This document shows positions 32,766 through 45,300 of a stretch of DNA of 64,000 bases, one piece after another. This DNA is from Tragulus kanchil (lineage: Eukaryota; Chordata; Mammalia; Artiodactyla; Tragulidae), in contig JAIOJX010000006.1 of the NCBI GenBank assembly GCA_022376925.1, forward strand, positions 63,573,394-63,637,393, in the 5' to 3' direction. Under the pieces are notes generated by a model. It ran no database searches. It was not told the DNA's origin and saw nothing but the letters and a program-made list of their open reading frames with translations. The number at the start of each line of letters is the position of its first letter. Positions within the stretch are counted from its first letter, which is position 1. Both the position numbers and the translations under genes were made by a program.

Positions 32766-34715
32766 CTTATTAGAAAAACTAGTGCAGCTTAATTTTTAAC
32801 ATTGGGTTTTCCAGGTAGCACTAGTGGTTAAAAACAAAAACAAAAACAAAAATCTCACCTCCCAGTGCAGGAGACGAAGATACCGGGTTTGATCCCTTGG
32901 TCAGGAAGATCCCCTAGAGGAGGGCATGGAGATCTACTCCAATATTCTTGCCTGGAGAATCCCATGGACAGAGAAGCCTGGTGAGCTACAGCCCATAGAT
33001 TTGCAGAGTTGGACAGGACTGAGCCGGCTTAGTGCACACTCATATTTTCAAACGTCAATCAAGCTTCTTTTGTTTCCTTACATCTATTCTAGTCCTATGG
33101 TACATACTTTGGACATTTAGAGAGCATCTGAAATTGTACTCAGATTTGTTTATTGGCAGTTACTTGCTCCTTCATTTTCAAGAAAGGAAATTGATACAAC
33201 TGTAAAAATAATGCTATTTGCAACCCATAGGAATATCTAAAAACAGTTTTCCAAGGAACCTATGTTGACTATTAGAGCCATATTAAAGATTTACAAGGAG
33301 AACCCAAAAGACAGGCAATTTCATTCATTCTTTGAAATTTAAATGAGCTTGATTTTGAAAGCCCTATGTAACTTTCTAAGGTTCTCCACCAAGCAATTGG
33401 GGGAAAGCATTCATATTCTCAATGTCCTTTAATCAACCCACCTGCCCAGTCTTCTCACCAGTCACTTTTCCCATAGACTCCACCCTCATGCTCCTCTGTC
33501 TGACCCTCTATGTGCTTTGCCCTCTATGAGGAACCCAAATACCTCCTGATTGGATTATTTTCCTTGTTAAACATAAAGCAATTAAGTTGTAGCTTTTTTG
33601 TTTCCCTGACCCCTCTAAATTTGGGTGCCCCTATGCCCTTTCTATGGGAAAGAGTATGGAATCTGCATGAAAAATTAGAAAAGGCAAAACTATAGTGACA
33701 GAAAACAGATGGTTGGCTGCCAGGAACCAGAAGTGGAGGAAAACATTGACCACAAAGGAATGTGTGTGATGGAAATGTTCAGTGTCATGATTATGGTGGT
33801 GATGAGACTAATGCATGTATTTTTTAAGACTGTACACCTAAAATTACTGAATTTTATCATGTGTTAATTCTATTTCAGCATGACTTATTAGAAAAACTAG
33901 TGCAGCTTAATTTTTAACATTGGGTTTTCCAGGTAGCACTAGTGGTTAAAAACAAAAACAAAAACAAAAATCTCACCTCCCAGTGCAGGAGACGAAGATA
34001 CCGGGTTTGATCCCTTGGTCAGGAAGATCCCCTAGAGGAGGGCATGGAGATCTACTCCAATATTCTTGCCTGGAGAATCCCATGGACAGAGAAGCCTGGT
34101 GAGCTACAGCCCATAGATTTGCAGAGTTGGACAGGACTGAGCCGGCTTAGTGCACACTCATATTTTCAAACGTCAATCAAGCTTCTTTTGTTTCCTTACA
34201 TCTATTCTAGTCCTATGGTACATACTTTGGACATTTAGAGAGCATCTGAAATTGTACTCAGATTTGTTTATTGGCAGTTACTTGCTCCTTCATTTTCAAG
34301 AAAGGAAATTGATACAACTGTAAAAATAATGCTATTTGCAACCCATAGGAATATCTAAAAACAGTTTTCCAAGGAACCTATGTTGACTATTAGAGCCATA
34401 TTAAAGATTTACAAGGAGAACCCAAAAGACAGGCAATTTCATTCATTCTTTGAAATTTAAATGAGCTTGATTTTGAAAGCCCTATGTAACTTTCTAAGGT
34501 TCTCCACCAAGCAATTGGGGGAAAGCATTCATATTCTCAATGTCCTTTAATCAACCCACCTGCCCAGTCTTCTCACCAGTCACTTTTCCCATAGACTCCA
34601 CCCTCATGCTCCTCTGTCTGACCCCTCTATGTGCTTTGCCCTCTATGAGGAACCCAAATACCTCCTGATTGGATTATTTTCCTTGTTAAACATAAAGCAA
34701 TTAAGTTGTAGCTTT
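32549..34715. repeat. Tandem duplication 11 (1118-bp unit)
   Basis: Copy 1 32549-33596 plus a 70-base scrambled tail, copy 2 33667-34715. Spans the end of an old L1, a Bov-tA and flank. Confidence 0.95.
32806..33045 (+). mobile_element. Bov-tA SINE with internal (AAAAAC)n
   Basis: Full-length Bov-tA whose 5' third is interrupted by an A/C repeat at 32830-32854. Repeated at 33924-34163. Confidence 0.85.
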
Positions 34716-36605
34716 GTTTACTGTCTCTTAAACACGCCATTGGACTTCCCTGTACCTGGAAGAGCAGCCTCTTCCTAGAGAAGAGGACCAAAATGCACTT
34801 TCACAATACTTCATAAAGAAGACAGTTTAGTTTCACTTTGTTAGCTTGGAGGCTGGGAAAGAGTATGGAATCTGCAGCCCACTTCTTCCACTTAGCAGCT
34901 GTGGGATCTTAGACAAGTTACTGACCTCTCTGTGCCTCAGGTTCTCTATTTGTGAAAAGAAAATACTAATGGACCCAGATACTGAACAAATGATCACATG
35001 CAACATGTAGAATTAGCAGTTGAGGCACAATGTTTGATGAGTGTGAGCCATCATTATTCTAATTAGGTAGATTAAACAGTTTATCTAACAGTAAGTTAAA
35101 CAATTTGTCCAAAAGTACAGTCAGAAAAGCTAGAAGTCTGCTGTACAATACACTTACTGGGAACAAATTAGCTTCGTTCCCACAGCAAACTATGTTCCAG
35201 TTTGCTATGTCCTTTCTGGTTTTCTCAGGGCCTGTGACCAGGTTTTGTAAGAAAGAAACAGCTAAACAAGCAAGAACAAGATTATGTTAACAAATAGTTA
35301 TTCATTTTGTAGATTTGAACAGCTGAAATGGAACAGAATTAAATTTACAGAGAGAACGTATTGAATTATTCTTGCCTTAGGACAAAGAAAGAAACTCATA
35401 ATCTTTCTATTATTCATCATGAATGCATTATCATATGTTGTTCTTTCAAATCCATAGTACCATGTTTCCTGAGGCTTTTAGACTTATTTTGTTTCCACTT
35501 CAACTTCATGAACTTGTCAGTTGAGATACTTCCTATTTGAAATCCCTATGTAACTTTCTAAGGTTCTCCACCAAGCAATTGGGGGAAAGCATTCATATTC
35601 TCAATGTCCTTTAATCAACCCACCTGCCCAGTCTTCTCACCAGTCACTTTTCCCATAGACTCCACCCTCATGCTCCTCTGTCTGACCCTCTATGTGCTTT
35701 GCCCTCTATGAGGAACCCAAATACCTCCTGATTGGATTATTTTCCTTGTTAAACATAAAGCAATTAAGTTGTAGCTTTGTTTACTGTCTCTTAAACACGC
35801 CATTGGACTTCCCTGTACCTGGAAGAGCAGCCTCTTCCTAGAGAAGAGGACCAAAATGCACTTTCACAATACTTCATAAAGAAGACAGTTTAGTTTCACT
35901 TTGTTAGCTTGGAGGCTGGGAAAGAGTATGGAATCTGCAGCCCACTTCTTCCACTTAGCAGCTGTGGGATCTTAGACAAGTTACTGACCTCTCTGTGCCT
36001 CAGGTTCTCTATTTGTGAAAAGAAAATACTAATGGACCCAGATACTGAACAAATGATCACATGCAACATGTAGAATTAGCAGTTGAGGCACAATGTTTGA
36101 TGAGTGTGAGCCATCATTATTCTAATTAGGTAGATTAAACAGTTTATCTAACAGTAAGTTAAACAATTTGTCCAAAAGTACAGTCAGAAAAGCTAGAAGT
36201 CTGCTGTACAATACACTTACTGGGAACAAATTAGCTTGTTCCCACAGCAAACTATGTTCCAGTTTGCTATGTCCTTTCTGGTTTTCTCAGGGCCTGTGAC
36301 CAGGTTTTGTAAGAAAGAAACAGCTAAACAAGCAAGAACAAGATTATGTTAACAAATAGTTATTCATTTTGTAGATTTGAACAGCTGAAATGGAACAGAA
36401 TTAAATTTACAGAGAGAACGTATTGAATTATTCTTGCCTTAGGACAAAGAAAGAAACTCATAATCTTTCTATTATTCATCATGAATGCATTATCATATGT
36501 TGTTCTTTCAAATCCATAGTACCATGTTTCCTGAGGCTTTTAGACTTATTTTGTTTCCACTTCAACTTCATGAACTTGTCAGTTGAGATACTTCCTATTT
36601 GAAGT
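34480..36605. repeat. Tandem duplication 12 (1062-1064-bp unit)
   Basis: Copy 1 34480-35543, copy 2 35544-36605. Overlaps the preceding duplication, so 33361-33596 exists three times. Contains a MIR. Confidence 0.95.
34850..35070 (+). mobile_element. MIR SINE
   Basis: CTTAGCAGCTGTGGGATCTT then ACTGACCTCTCTGTGCCTCA, a well-preserved MIR core. Repeated at 35912-36130. Confidence 0.85.
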
Positions 36606-36709
36606 ATTTTGCTTCTCAGTTTTAAAAATAGTTCAAGGACCTGAAATTTTGAACTCAGTGTGTCAAAAAATAAAAGAACTTTGAATTAAAAGAACTTGGA
36701 CAAAGAAAG

Positions 36710-36760
<51 letters not shown>

Positions 36761-37254
36761 TTGCCCAAGGTCACATGCTAAATATCAGAATTCAAATCCT
36801 GTCTCATATGGTCACATTTTCAATGGTCTCATGGAACATGAATGTTTTAACACTCTATTATGTCAGTACTCAGAGCAACACGTAACTCCCTCACATACAT
36901 TTTTTATTTACCTATAAGAACCTGATTCTCCTGTTCACTCTTCAGACTGCAACAGCACCAAGAAGGCTCCATTGCAGCACGTATCCTGGTTCTTCTGCAA
37001 TGTTTCACCAAAGTTCTGATTTCATGATTGCTGTGGTTTATTTTCTCAATGTGTGTAAAGGAAAAGGAAAGAACACAGTACCTTTGCTGTTAAGAAATTC
37101 CACAACACACCAAGTGGCCAAAGACAGTAAGCTGGGTTATACTTGGGGTCTGCATCCTTCCATGAACACAGTCCTGCTGAATGCAGGTGTCAAAGAGACT
37201 CTGGGAATGTCTTAACTCTTCAGCCTCTTGACCAGGAACTCCCTTATTTTATAG
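36606..37254. other. Single-copy intergenic DNA with microsatellite
   Basis: Holds the (TTA)n repeat at 36710-36762; no gene or other repeat seen. Confidence 0.55.
36710..36762. repeat. (ATT)17 microsatellite
   Basis: About 17 uninterrupted trinucleotide units in single-copy sequence. Confidence 0.95.
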
Positions 37255-37665
37255 TCATTATACAGAGTGAAGTAATTCAAGAAAAGAAAGGTAAATATGG
37301 TATAGTAACACATATATATGTAATCTAGAAAGATGATATAGATAAATGTATATGCAGAGCAGCAATGGAGAAACAGACATAGAGAACAGACTTAAAGACA
37401 TTGGGGAGAGGGAGGAATGGGTGAGATGTATGCAAAGAGTAACATGGAAACTTGCATTACCATATGTAAAATAGACAACCAGTGTGAATCTGCTAAGGGA
37501 ACTTACACAGGGGCTCTGTAACAACCTAGACGAGTGGGATGGGGAAAGAAGTTCAAGTGGGAGGGGATATGTGTATACCTATGACTGATTCAGATTTATG
37601 TGTGGCAGTAAGCAACAAAATTCTATAAAAGTAAAATTTTTAAAATAACTAAAAATATTAAGTTG
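37255..37665 (+). mobile_element. L1 3' UTR fragment
   Basis: TACAGAGTGAAGTAATTCAA, ACACATATATATGTAATCTA and GGGGATATGTGTATACCTAT mark a ruminant L1 3' end in sense orientation. Confidence 0.75.
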
Positions 37666-37729
37666 TAAATGATTTGTACAGAACTGCATTAAAAAAAGTA
37701 GGACAATAATGATGATTAAAAGTTTGTGT

Positions 37730-37900
37730 TTCACTAACTATTTTCACATCCAGAATCTTATTTTGTTCTCATGATGACCCTAAGAAGTAAGAAAAAGGAT
37801 ACTTGTGGTAATAAGTCCATTTGATGCAGAGAAAAGTTAAGATACATAATGATCTGGTAACGAAGATGGAATTCATATTCAGATTCCCTGGCTAATGTTT
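37730..37900 (-). mobile_element. MIR SINE fragment
   Basis: Resembles antisense MIR with a weak ATGATGACCCTAAGAAGTAA core. Confidence 0.5.
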
Positions 37901-39987
37901 CTGTGTTGTTTTTACTCCAATATATTTCTGTATAATGTTCTTTACCTCTCCAACTTCTTTTATGCTGTTGGTTTTTCTTTAGTATTTACTGATTTTCCTT
38001 ATAAGTGTAAGGACTGTACCTTAGAAAGTTTCATATTTAATATAGTATCTGATATCTAGGAGGCCTCAAGAAATATGTATTGGATTAGAATAAATGATCT
38101 TGTAGTCATACTGTTATGATTTTATTTAGGCCTTCATGTTCCCTGCACTTATTCCATGAGACATAAGCCTAACAGAGATCCCAGCGGTGGACTGGGAAAT
38201 ATTAAAATCCAGCTCACTGCCTCGCATTATCCAGAGGAGTATTCAAGAAATTTAAATTTTAACACCCCAAAACATAAATGCCAGTCATCCCAAGGGCTAT
38301 AAGACAAGGGAAGCAGCCTTAAGTGAAAACAGCTGTTCAGAAACCCACAGAGCTGTGGCTTTCTAAATACATAACATATACACACAGCTGGTTTGTTAAC
38401 CTGAATAAAAAAGAAGCTGATGTTTCTTCAGGTCAGTCAGTCCTGATAGCCATCCGTTCGGCAGGGACAGTCCTGAAGCTCTTCAAATACTGCATTCCCC
38501 TCTCCTTTGAGCTGACCTCTTTGCTGGCTAACCTCAGTCGGGCCTCAGGCAGAGACGAGATCCAGTCCTGTAACTTTTCCTGATGGAGCCTGCCCGCCTT
38601 TTCTCCTTAGTCACAGCCTCTGAGACAATGATCTTGGACTGGGTTGGAGTTGGAGCTAGGCTACCAAGCCCTTCTTTTCTTATTCCTCATTTTGGTTTTT
38701 CACAACCTTGACCTCATGGATAGTAGCTAGGTCTTAGTTCTTTGCTTCATTCTCTGTGAGAACCTGAAAATTTCATTGTGCCGTTTTTAACACCTAGAGT
38801 GTATCCTCTGGGTCACCCTCTACTGCTGAAACTGAAACCTACTCATTTGTGGAGAATGATGTGACAACTGAGCTCTTCTAACAGAGCTCCAGTAAATCTG
38901 CAAAGAAAACTCATTTGTCAAGTATAAGATTTGCCGTTTTAACACCTAGTAGTGTGCTAATTTTGTTTCTTTTTGTTGTTTTTACTCCAATATATTTCTG
39001 TATAATGTTCTTTACCTCTCCAACTTCTTTTATGCTGTTGGTTTTTCTTTAGTATTTACTGATTTTCCTTATAAGTGTAAGGACTGTACCTTAGAAAGTT
39101 TCATATTTAATATAGTATCTGATATCTAGGAGGCCTCAAGAAATATGTATTGGATTAGAATAAATGATCTTGTAGTCATACTGTTATGATTTTATTTAGG
39201 CCTTCATGTTCCCTGCACTTATTCCATGAGACATAAGCCTAACAGAGATCCCAGCGGTGGACTGGGAAATATTAAAATCCAGCTCACTGCCTCGCATTAT
39301 CCAGAGGAGTATTCAAGAAATTTAAATTTTAACACCCCAAAACATAAATGCCAGTCATCCCAAGGGCTATAAGACAAGGGAAGCAGCCTTAAGTGAAAAC
39401 AGCTGTTCAGAAACCCACAGAGCTGTGGCTTTCTAAATACATAACATATACACACAGCTGGTTTGTTAACCTGAATAAAAAAGAAGCTGATGTTTCTTCA
39501 GGTCAGTCAGTCCTGATAGCCATCCGTTCGGCAGGGACAGTCCTGAAGCTCTTCAAATACTGCATTCCCCTCTCCTTTGAGCTGACCTCTTTGCTGGCTA
39601 ACCTCAGTCGGGCCTCAGGCAGAGACGAGATCCAGTCCTGTAACTTTTCCTGATGGAGCCTGCCCGCCTTTTCTCCTTAGTCACAGCCTCTGAGACAATG
39701 ATCTTGGACTGGGTTGGAGTTGGAGCTAGGCTACCAAGCCCTTCTTTTCTTATTCCTCATTTTGGTTTTTCACAACCTTGACCTCATGGATAGTAGCTAG
39801 GTCTTAGTTCTTTGCTTCATTCTCTGTGAGAACCTGAAAATTTCATTGTGCCGTTTTTAACACCTAGAGTGTATCCTCTGGGTCACCCTCTACTGCTGAA
39901 ACTGAAACCTACTCATTTGTGGAGAATGATGTGACAACTGAGCTCTTCTAACAGAGCTCCAGTAAATCTGCAAAGAAAACTCATTTG
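37891..39987. repeat. Tandem duplication 13 (about 1070-bp unit)
   Basis: Copy 1 37891-38917 with a divergent tail to 38955, copy 2 38956-39987. The first 20 bases of copy 2 are noisy against copy 1. Confidence 0.95.
38100..38917. other. Low-repeat segment with an 86-codon open frame, function unknown
   Basis: No interspersed repeat recognised. An 86-codon + strand frame (38323-38583) starts with MKTAVQKPTELW and shows no domain I know. Repeated at 39393-39653 by duplication 13. It could be part of a noncoding transcript or regulatory DNA; coding potential is unproven. Confidence 0.3.
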
Positions 39988-40094
39988 AATCTTTTAATAT
40001 CTGTATGGAAAGGACCACCTTTTTTCCCCCAGCAAAAAAAAAAAAAAATACGCTTAACTATTTCTTCCTTAGAGCAGTAATTCATAATCCTACA

Positions 40095-40445
40095 GGCATA
40101 CCTCAGTCAGTTTGACTTCTGTAGCAAAATACTATAGACCAGGTGGCCTAAACAACAAATATATATTTCTCGCAGTTCTGGAGGCTGGAAGATCAGGGTG
40201 CCGGCATGGTGGAGCTCTTGGTGAGGGGTCTCCAGTCTCTTGTGTAAGCATGGAGAGAACATGATCTCTTGTCTCCTTCTCTTTTTATAAGGGCACTGAT
40301 TTCATCATCAAGGCCCCATCCTCATGACTTAACCTTAACCTGCTAACCTCCCAAAAGGCTCCACCTCCAAATACCATCACATTGGGTATTAGGATTTCAA
40401 CATACAAATTTGGAGGGGATAGAAACATTCAGTCCAAAGCAATGA
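40095..40445 (-). mobile_element. MaLR (MLT1/MST-type) LTR
   Basis: Antisense: CAGTTCTGGAGGCTGGAAGA, CTCATGACTTAACC, ACCTCCAAATACCATCACAT and a terminal CAGTCCAAAGCA. Ancient solo LTR without coding part. Confidence 0.75.
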
Positions 40446-40533
40446 ACGATTAGAATCATTTGAGGAGTTTTTAAAATTACCTTTAAATTTGGCTCCTTTA
40501 TCCCAGACCAATTACATTAGAATCTCAGGAGAG

Positions 40534-40870
40534 GGCTTCCCCTGGTGGTCCAGTGGATAAGGACACCACCTTGCAGTGCAAGGGAAGCCAGTTCCATCCC
40601 TGGCCTGGGAGGATCCCACGTGCCATGGAGTGGATGGACTGATGTATCCAATCACCGAGCCGGAGCTCTGGAGCGCATGTGCCCAGAGCTGGCGCTCTGC
40701 GACAACAGACGCCACCGCAATGGGAGGCCCGCAGGAGCCAAAGAACAAAGACGGATGAAAATAGAGAAATGAAAGACCAATAGAAGTGGCCCGCCCGCTC
40801 CCCTCCCTCCCCAATCCGACCCCCACCCAAAATAAAATAAATAAATAAATCTTTAAAAAAAAAAAAAAAA
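40534..40870 (+). mobile_element. CHR-2-like SINE with perfect target-site duplication
   Basis: Full-length element with AATAAATAAATAAATC tail and poly-A. Flanks AGAATCTCAGGAGAG at 40519-40533 and 40871-40885 match exactly over 15 bases, evidence of a young insertion. Confidence 0.93.
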
Positions 40871-40955
40871 AGAATCTCAGGAGAGTGAGGCCTGAAATTC
40901 TGCATTTTTAAGATGCTCCCAAATGCCTGTAAACTACAAATTAATGCTTGCCAGA

Positions 40956-41373
40956 GGCATTTGCCATCTGCCTGTGCAGAGACTGAATCCTGTGCTGATG
41001 CAGCTGTTGACTCTTGACATACCTTGAAGGTAATTCAGGATGAAGCATGAGGCACTCTTTACTCCAGGAAAACTGATGGAACAGGTCTTTGGACAGCAGA
41101 TATTTTCAGGAACTGATTTCAGGATCCAAATCCTTGCATCTCCTCTTATCTAGAAAAGCATTAAATCCTCTCATGGTGACATCACCCCTCAAGACTAGCA
41201 GAAAACCTTTTGTAAAATGAGTGTTTGATTGCATTCAACTCCCCCTTCACCAAAATCTTATGTGTACCCTCCCTCACTGCCTCTTTGGAAAACTCTTCCT
41301 CAGAGTTGTCTAAGGGACTGTAATCCTCATCTTGCCTTCAAATAAAACAACTTGTGCATCTTGTTAGTCGACA
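40956..41373 (+). mobile_element. Endogenous retrovirus-type LTR A, copy with one U3 unit
   Basis: Non-coding LTR related along its length to 43648-44152. Shares the TTGCCATCTGCC start and an AATAAA near its 3' side (41341). Its 3' end recurs at 42421-42490 through duplication 14. Confidence 0.65.
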
Positions 41374-41472
41374 TGACACTCGTCCATAGACTTTCTTTGA
41401 GTAGCACAGACTTTCTAAAACAAGTCTTAGATGATTCTCAAATGCTCGTGTGTGTCAAAATTACTTAGAAGG

Positions 41473-41760
41473 TGGACTTCCCTGTGGCCCAGTGGTAAAG
41501 AATTCACTTACTAATGCAGGGAACATGAGTCTAATCCCTCGTCTAAGAAGATTTCACATACTGTGGGAACAACTAAGCCCATGTGCCACAACTACAGAAG
41601 CCTGTGAGCCTAGAGCCCATGCTCTGCCATAAGAGAAACTGCCAAAATGAGACACCAATGCATACCAACTAAAGTCTCCCCCACTCACCACAACTAGAGA
41701 AAGTCCACATGCAGCAATGAAAACCCAGCACAGCCAAAAATAAGTAAATAATTTTTTTTT
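41473..41760 (+). mobile_element. CHR-1 SINE
   Basis: GGACTTCCCTGTGGCCCAGT head, repeated CCACAACTA motifs, CAGCCAAAAATAAGTAAATA tail. Flanked by AATTACTTAG/AATTACCTAG. Repeated at 42590-42877. Confidence 0.85.
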
Positions 41761-41770
41761 AATTACCTAG

Positions 41771-42219
41771 TGTGGTTACCCAGGGACAAAAGAACAAGGC
41801 AAATGAGGAGGGTCTTGGAATACAAAACAAGATAAACCAGACCCTTATTGTGCTTCCCTCCCCCAGGCTTTAGTACACCACCCAATCCTTAAGACCTCTG
41901 TGCCACTCCCTGGACTCTACTGTCTTTCCCTCATTCTGTAGTCATCACTCCACCCAGTACACAGTCCAATGAGCAATGATCCTTAAGACTCCTAAGCCAC
42001 TTCTGAGACACTAACTATACAATGAATCAAAGACCCCTGCTTAACATTGGCTCTCCCTTTAGCTGACCCACTGTTCTAGCAACGTCTGCCACTTTTTCAC
42101 TTAAAGCCAGCCAACTATTCTGGCAGCAACTCTCCCTTCCCCCACTCTAATAAACTCTGCTTTCCACTCACTCTGCTTTGTGTCTGGAAATTCTTTTCCA
42201 GCCTGCGCATGAACCTCAA
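41771..42219 (+). mobile_element. Endogenous retrovirus-type LTR B (solo)
   Basis: Starts TGTGG, has AATAAACTCTGC near 42149 followed by an R/U5-like segment, and is flanked by ACCTAG on both sides (41765-41770, 42221-42226). No internal region. Repeated at 42888-43336. Confidence 0.7.
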
Positions 42220-43647
42220 TACCTAGGAGGTTTGTTAAAATACAGATTGTTAGGCTCCACTTTAGACATTCTGATTCAGTAGGTAATGTTAATATGATTG
42301 GTATGGAGACCCCATCTTAAAATCACTATAGTGTACCCTGCCTCTACCACCATCCCTCCTGCCTTTTTTGTCCTCCTAACTCCACTGTGGTTACAATGGT
42401 GAAGATCTGAGAGCACAGAAAGTTGTCTAAGGGACTGTAATCCTCATCTTGCCTTCAAATAAAACAACTTGTGCATCTTGTTAGTCGACATGACACTCGT
42501 CCATAGACTTTCTTTGAGTAGCACAGACTTTCTAAAACAAGTCTTAGATGATTCTCAAATGCTCGTGTGTGTCAAAATTACTTAGAAGGTGGACTTCCCT
42601 GTGGCCCAGTGGTAAAGAATTCACTTACTAATGCAGGGAACATGAGTCTAATCCCTCGTCTAAGAAGATTTCACATACTGTGGGAACAACTAAGCCCATG
42701 TGCCACAACTACAGAAGCCTGTGAGCCTAGAGCCCATGCTCTGCCATAAGAGAAACTGCCAAAATGAGACACCAATGCATACCAACTAGAGTCTCCCCCA
42801 CTCACCACAACTAGAGAAAGTCCACATGCAGCAATGAAAACCCAGCACAGCCAAAAATAAGTAAATAATTTTTTTTTAATTACCTAGTGTGGTTACCCAG
42901 GGACAAAAGAACAAGGCAAATGAGGAGGGTCTTGGAATACAAAACAAGATAAACCAGACCCTTATTGTGCTTCCCTCCCCCAGGCTTTAGTACACCACCC
43001 AATCCTTAAGACCTCTGTGCCACTCCCTGGACTCTACTGTCTTTCCCTCATTCTGTAGTCATCACTCCACCCAGTACACAGTCCAATGAGCAATGATCCT
43101 TAAGACTCCTAAGCCACTTCTGAGACACTAACTATACAATGAATCAAAGACCCCTGCTTAACATTGGCTCTCCCTTTAGCTGACCCACTGTTCTAGCAAC
43201 GTCTGCCACTTTTTCACTTAAAGCCAGCCAACTATTCTGGCAGCAACTCTCCCTTCCCCCACTCTAATAAACTCTGCTTTCCACTCACTCTGCTTTGTGT
43301 CTGGAAATTCTTTTCCAGCCTGCGCATGAACCTCAATACCTAGGAGGTTTGTTAAAATACAGATTGTTAGGCTCCACTTTAGACATTCTGATTCAGTAGG
43401 TAATGTTAATATGATTGGTATGGAGACCCCATCTTAAAATCACTATAGTGTACCCTGCCTCTACCACCATCCCTCCTGCCTTTTTTGTCCTCCTAACTCC
43501 ACTGTGGTTACAATGGTGAAGATCTGAGAGCACAGAAAGCAAAACCAAGGAAAACATCACTTGACTGTGGTTGGGTCTGGCTCTGTAAGAGTTGTCAACT
43601 ACAAACTGGCATTTACCAATTACATTGCCAATACCTGGACAACAAGG

Positions 43648-44152
43648 ACATTTGCCATCTGCCTCTGCAGAGACCAAACCCTATGCTGTTGAGAACTGCT
43701 GACCTTCAACACCCCCTGAAGGAGATCAGGGTGGGGTTGAGACTCCACACTGTTGAGCTGCTGACCTTCAGTAACCCCTGATGGAGATCAGGGTGGGGTA
43801 GAGGCACTCTGTGCTCCACGGAATCTGGTGGGGCAGGTCTTTAGACAGGTGGATGCTTTTAGGAACAGCTTTTGTTATCTCAATCCTTGCATCTCCTCAT
43901 ATTTAGAAAAGCACTAAATCTCTTCACAGTGACATCAGATCCTCATGACTGGGGACCTTTGTAAAATGACTGTTTAATGATATTAAATTCCCCCCTCGCC
44001 AAAACCCTTAAATATTAGCTCACCTCCTGCTACCTCTTTGGAGCAGTTTCTCAGAGCTATCTTAGGTGCTGTCTCCTGGGCTGCAGTCCTAATTATGCCC
44101 CAAATAAAACTTAACCCACAACTCTTAAGTTGTTCCTTTTTTTCAGTCAACA
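43648..44152 (+). mobile_element. Endogenous retrovirus-type LTR A with duplicated U3 unit
   Basis: Non-coding LTR; TGTTGA near its start and TCAACA at its end form an inverted pair, with a polyadenylation signal at 44102-44107. A 64-bp unit at 43686-43749 is repeated from 43750, unlike the related copy at 40956. Confidence 0.65.
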
Positions 44153-45162
44153 GAGTCAACTCCAGAATTTGGATCAAGGCAGCTGGCCATCACCTCTGTC
44201 CACAGTCAACATTCATGTGTCATAGTTTTACCAAATAAGAGCCAGCCTCACATTCACTTGGGCTTCCTAATAAGAAGGCACTCAATTCCCAAATAAAATA
44301 GGCAACTTCCCTGGCTTGTTCTATGTGTTTGGAACATTGTAGTGAGTGATTAAAGCTAGTTGTGAAATATCTGTCCCCAAAAAGAAAACAAAAAGACCAA
44401 CACCCTGAACTCTAATGGTTCAGGAATCTGCTGAAGCATCAGAACCCTCATTAAATCAACTGTACATACTTTGAAAGGGAACTTGCTCACAAGAATAGTC
44501 TGAAGACAAAAACAGCATTTTCTCTCTATAGTGGTGTAAGACAAGTTGATGAGGGGAAAGGGAAGTGCCTGATTGTGAGACTAATCCTGATTTACTCTTC
44601 TTGCCCCAGGAGGAGGAGGACTGCCACTAATCACTTCCTCTATAATTGCCCTTTAGTCTCTGAGTGAGAAAAGGAGAGGGCAAAGTAAATACAACTCCAA
44701 TGTTTGTGACAACCCAGGGCAATCCAGGCAGCAATAGTCAGTCCCCAGGGCTAGCTGGGCTATGGAGTGGGCCATTACTAAGTAAGGTAATTCCATCAAG
44801 GAAGTTCAAAACTCCATTTCATAGAGTTAATAGCAGTCACTCGGGTTCCACAAACCTCTGCAGAGTTATTAGGGAGAAAACACCGGCTTCAGCCAATGAC
44901 TAGAAGAGAATGAAACCAGATCACAGAACAAGGCAAAGACCTGGATTAGCTCTCTCTTAGATTCTGTCTTAACCTCTTTCAATTGTCATAGCTGAGTGAA
45001 CTCGGTAGGTCAAATCTGGTTTTAAAATTTGCTGAGTTAAGTTCTTTGAATCTTGACTATTACTTAAAATTCTCCATGCATCACCTAGGGAAAACTTTTT
45101 GAGCTGAAAAATGTGCTATTTCATTCTGTGCTATTCTGCAGGGTCTGACCACTGTTCAATAA
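44153..45162. other. Single-copy intergenic DNA
   Basis: No gene or clear repeat recognised. Confidence 0.5.
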
Positions 45163-45189
45163 AGGGGAAAATACAAGCATATACAACCT

Positions 45190-45300
45190 ATATCAGTGCT
45201 TCTCTTATGTTAATGTGCATATGAGTCACTGGGGGAGCTTGGTAAAATAGCTTTGAGTAGAGCCTGAGATTCTTTGAAAAACACTTGTATCTATTCCATC
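45190..45300 (+). mobile_element. MER5A-like fragment
   Basis: CAGTGCTTCTCTTATGTTAA, TGCATATGAGTCACTGG and GGAGCTTGGTAAAATAG resemble MER5A. Repeated at 46250-46355. Confidence 0.55.

Larger units (their letters stand above)
41426..42345. mobile_element. MER5A (hAT DNA transposon) split by later insertions
   Basis: MER5A pieces at 41426-41470 and 42221-42345 (TCTGATTCAGTAGGTAATGT) are continuous once the SINE and LTR between them are removed. Second copy at 42543-43462. Confidence 0.7.
41304..43539. repeat. Tandem duplication 14 (1117-bp unit)
   Basis: Copy 1 41304-42420, copy 2 42421-43539, with a clean junction. One substitution seen (A/G at 41669 against 42786, approximate). Spans the end of an LTR, a CHR-1 SINE, a second LTR and MER5A. 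Confidence 0.95.

Noticed and set aside
40956..44152. Intact provirus between the two related LTRs
   Set aside because: The interval holds a SINE, another solo LTR and MER5A, and no retroviral gene remnant was seen.
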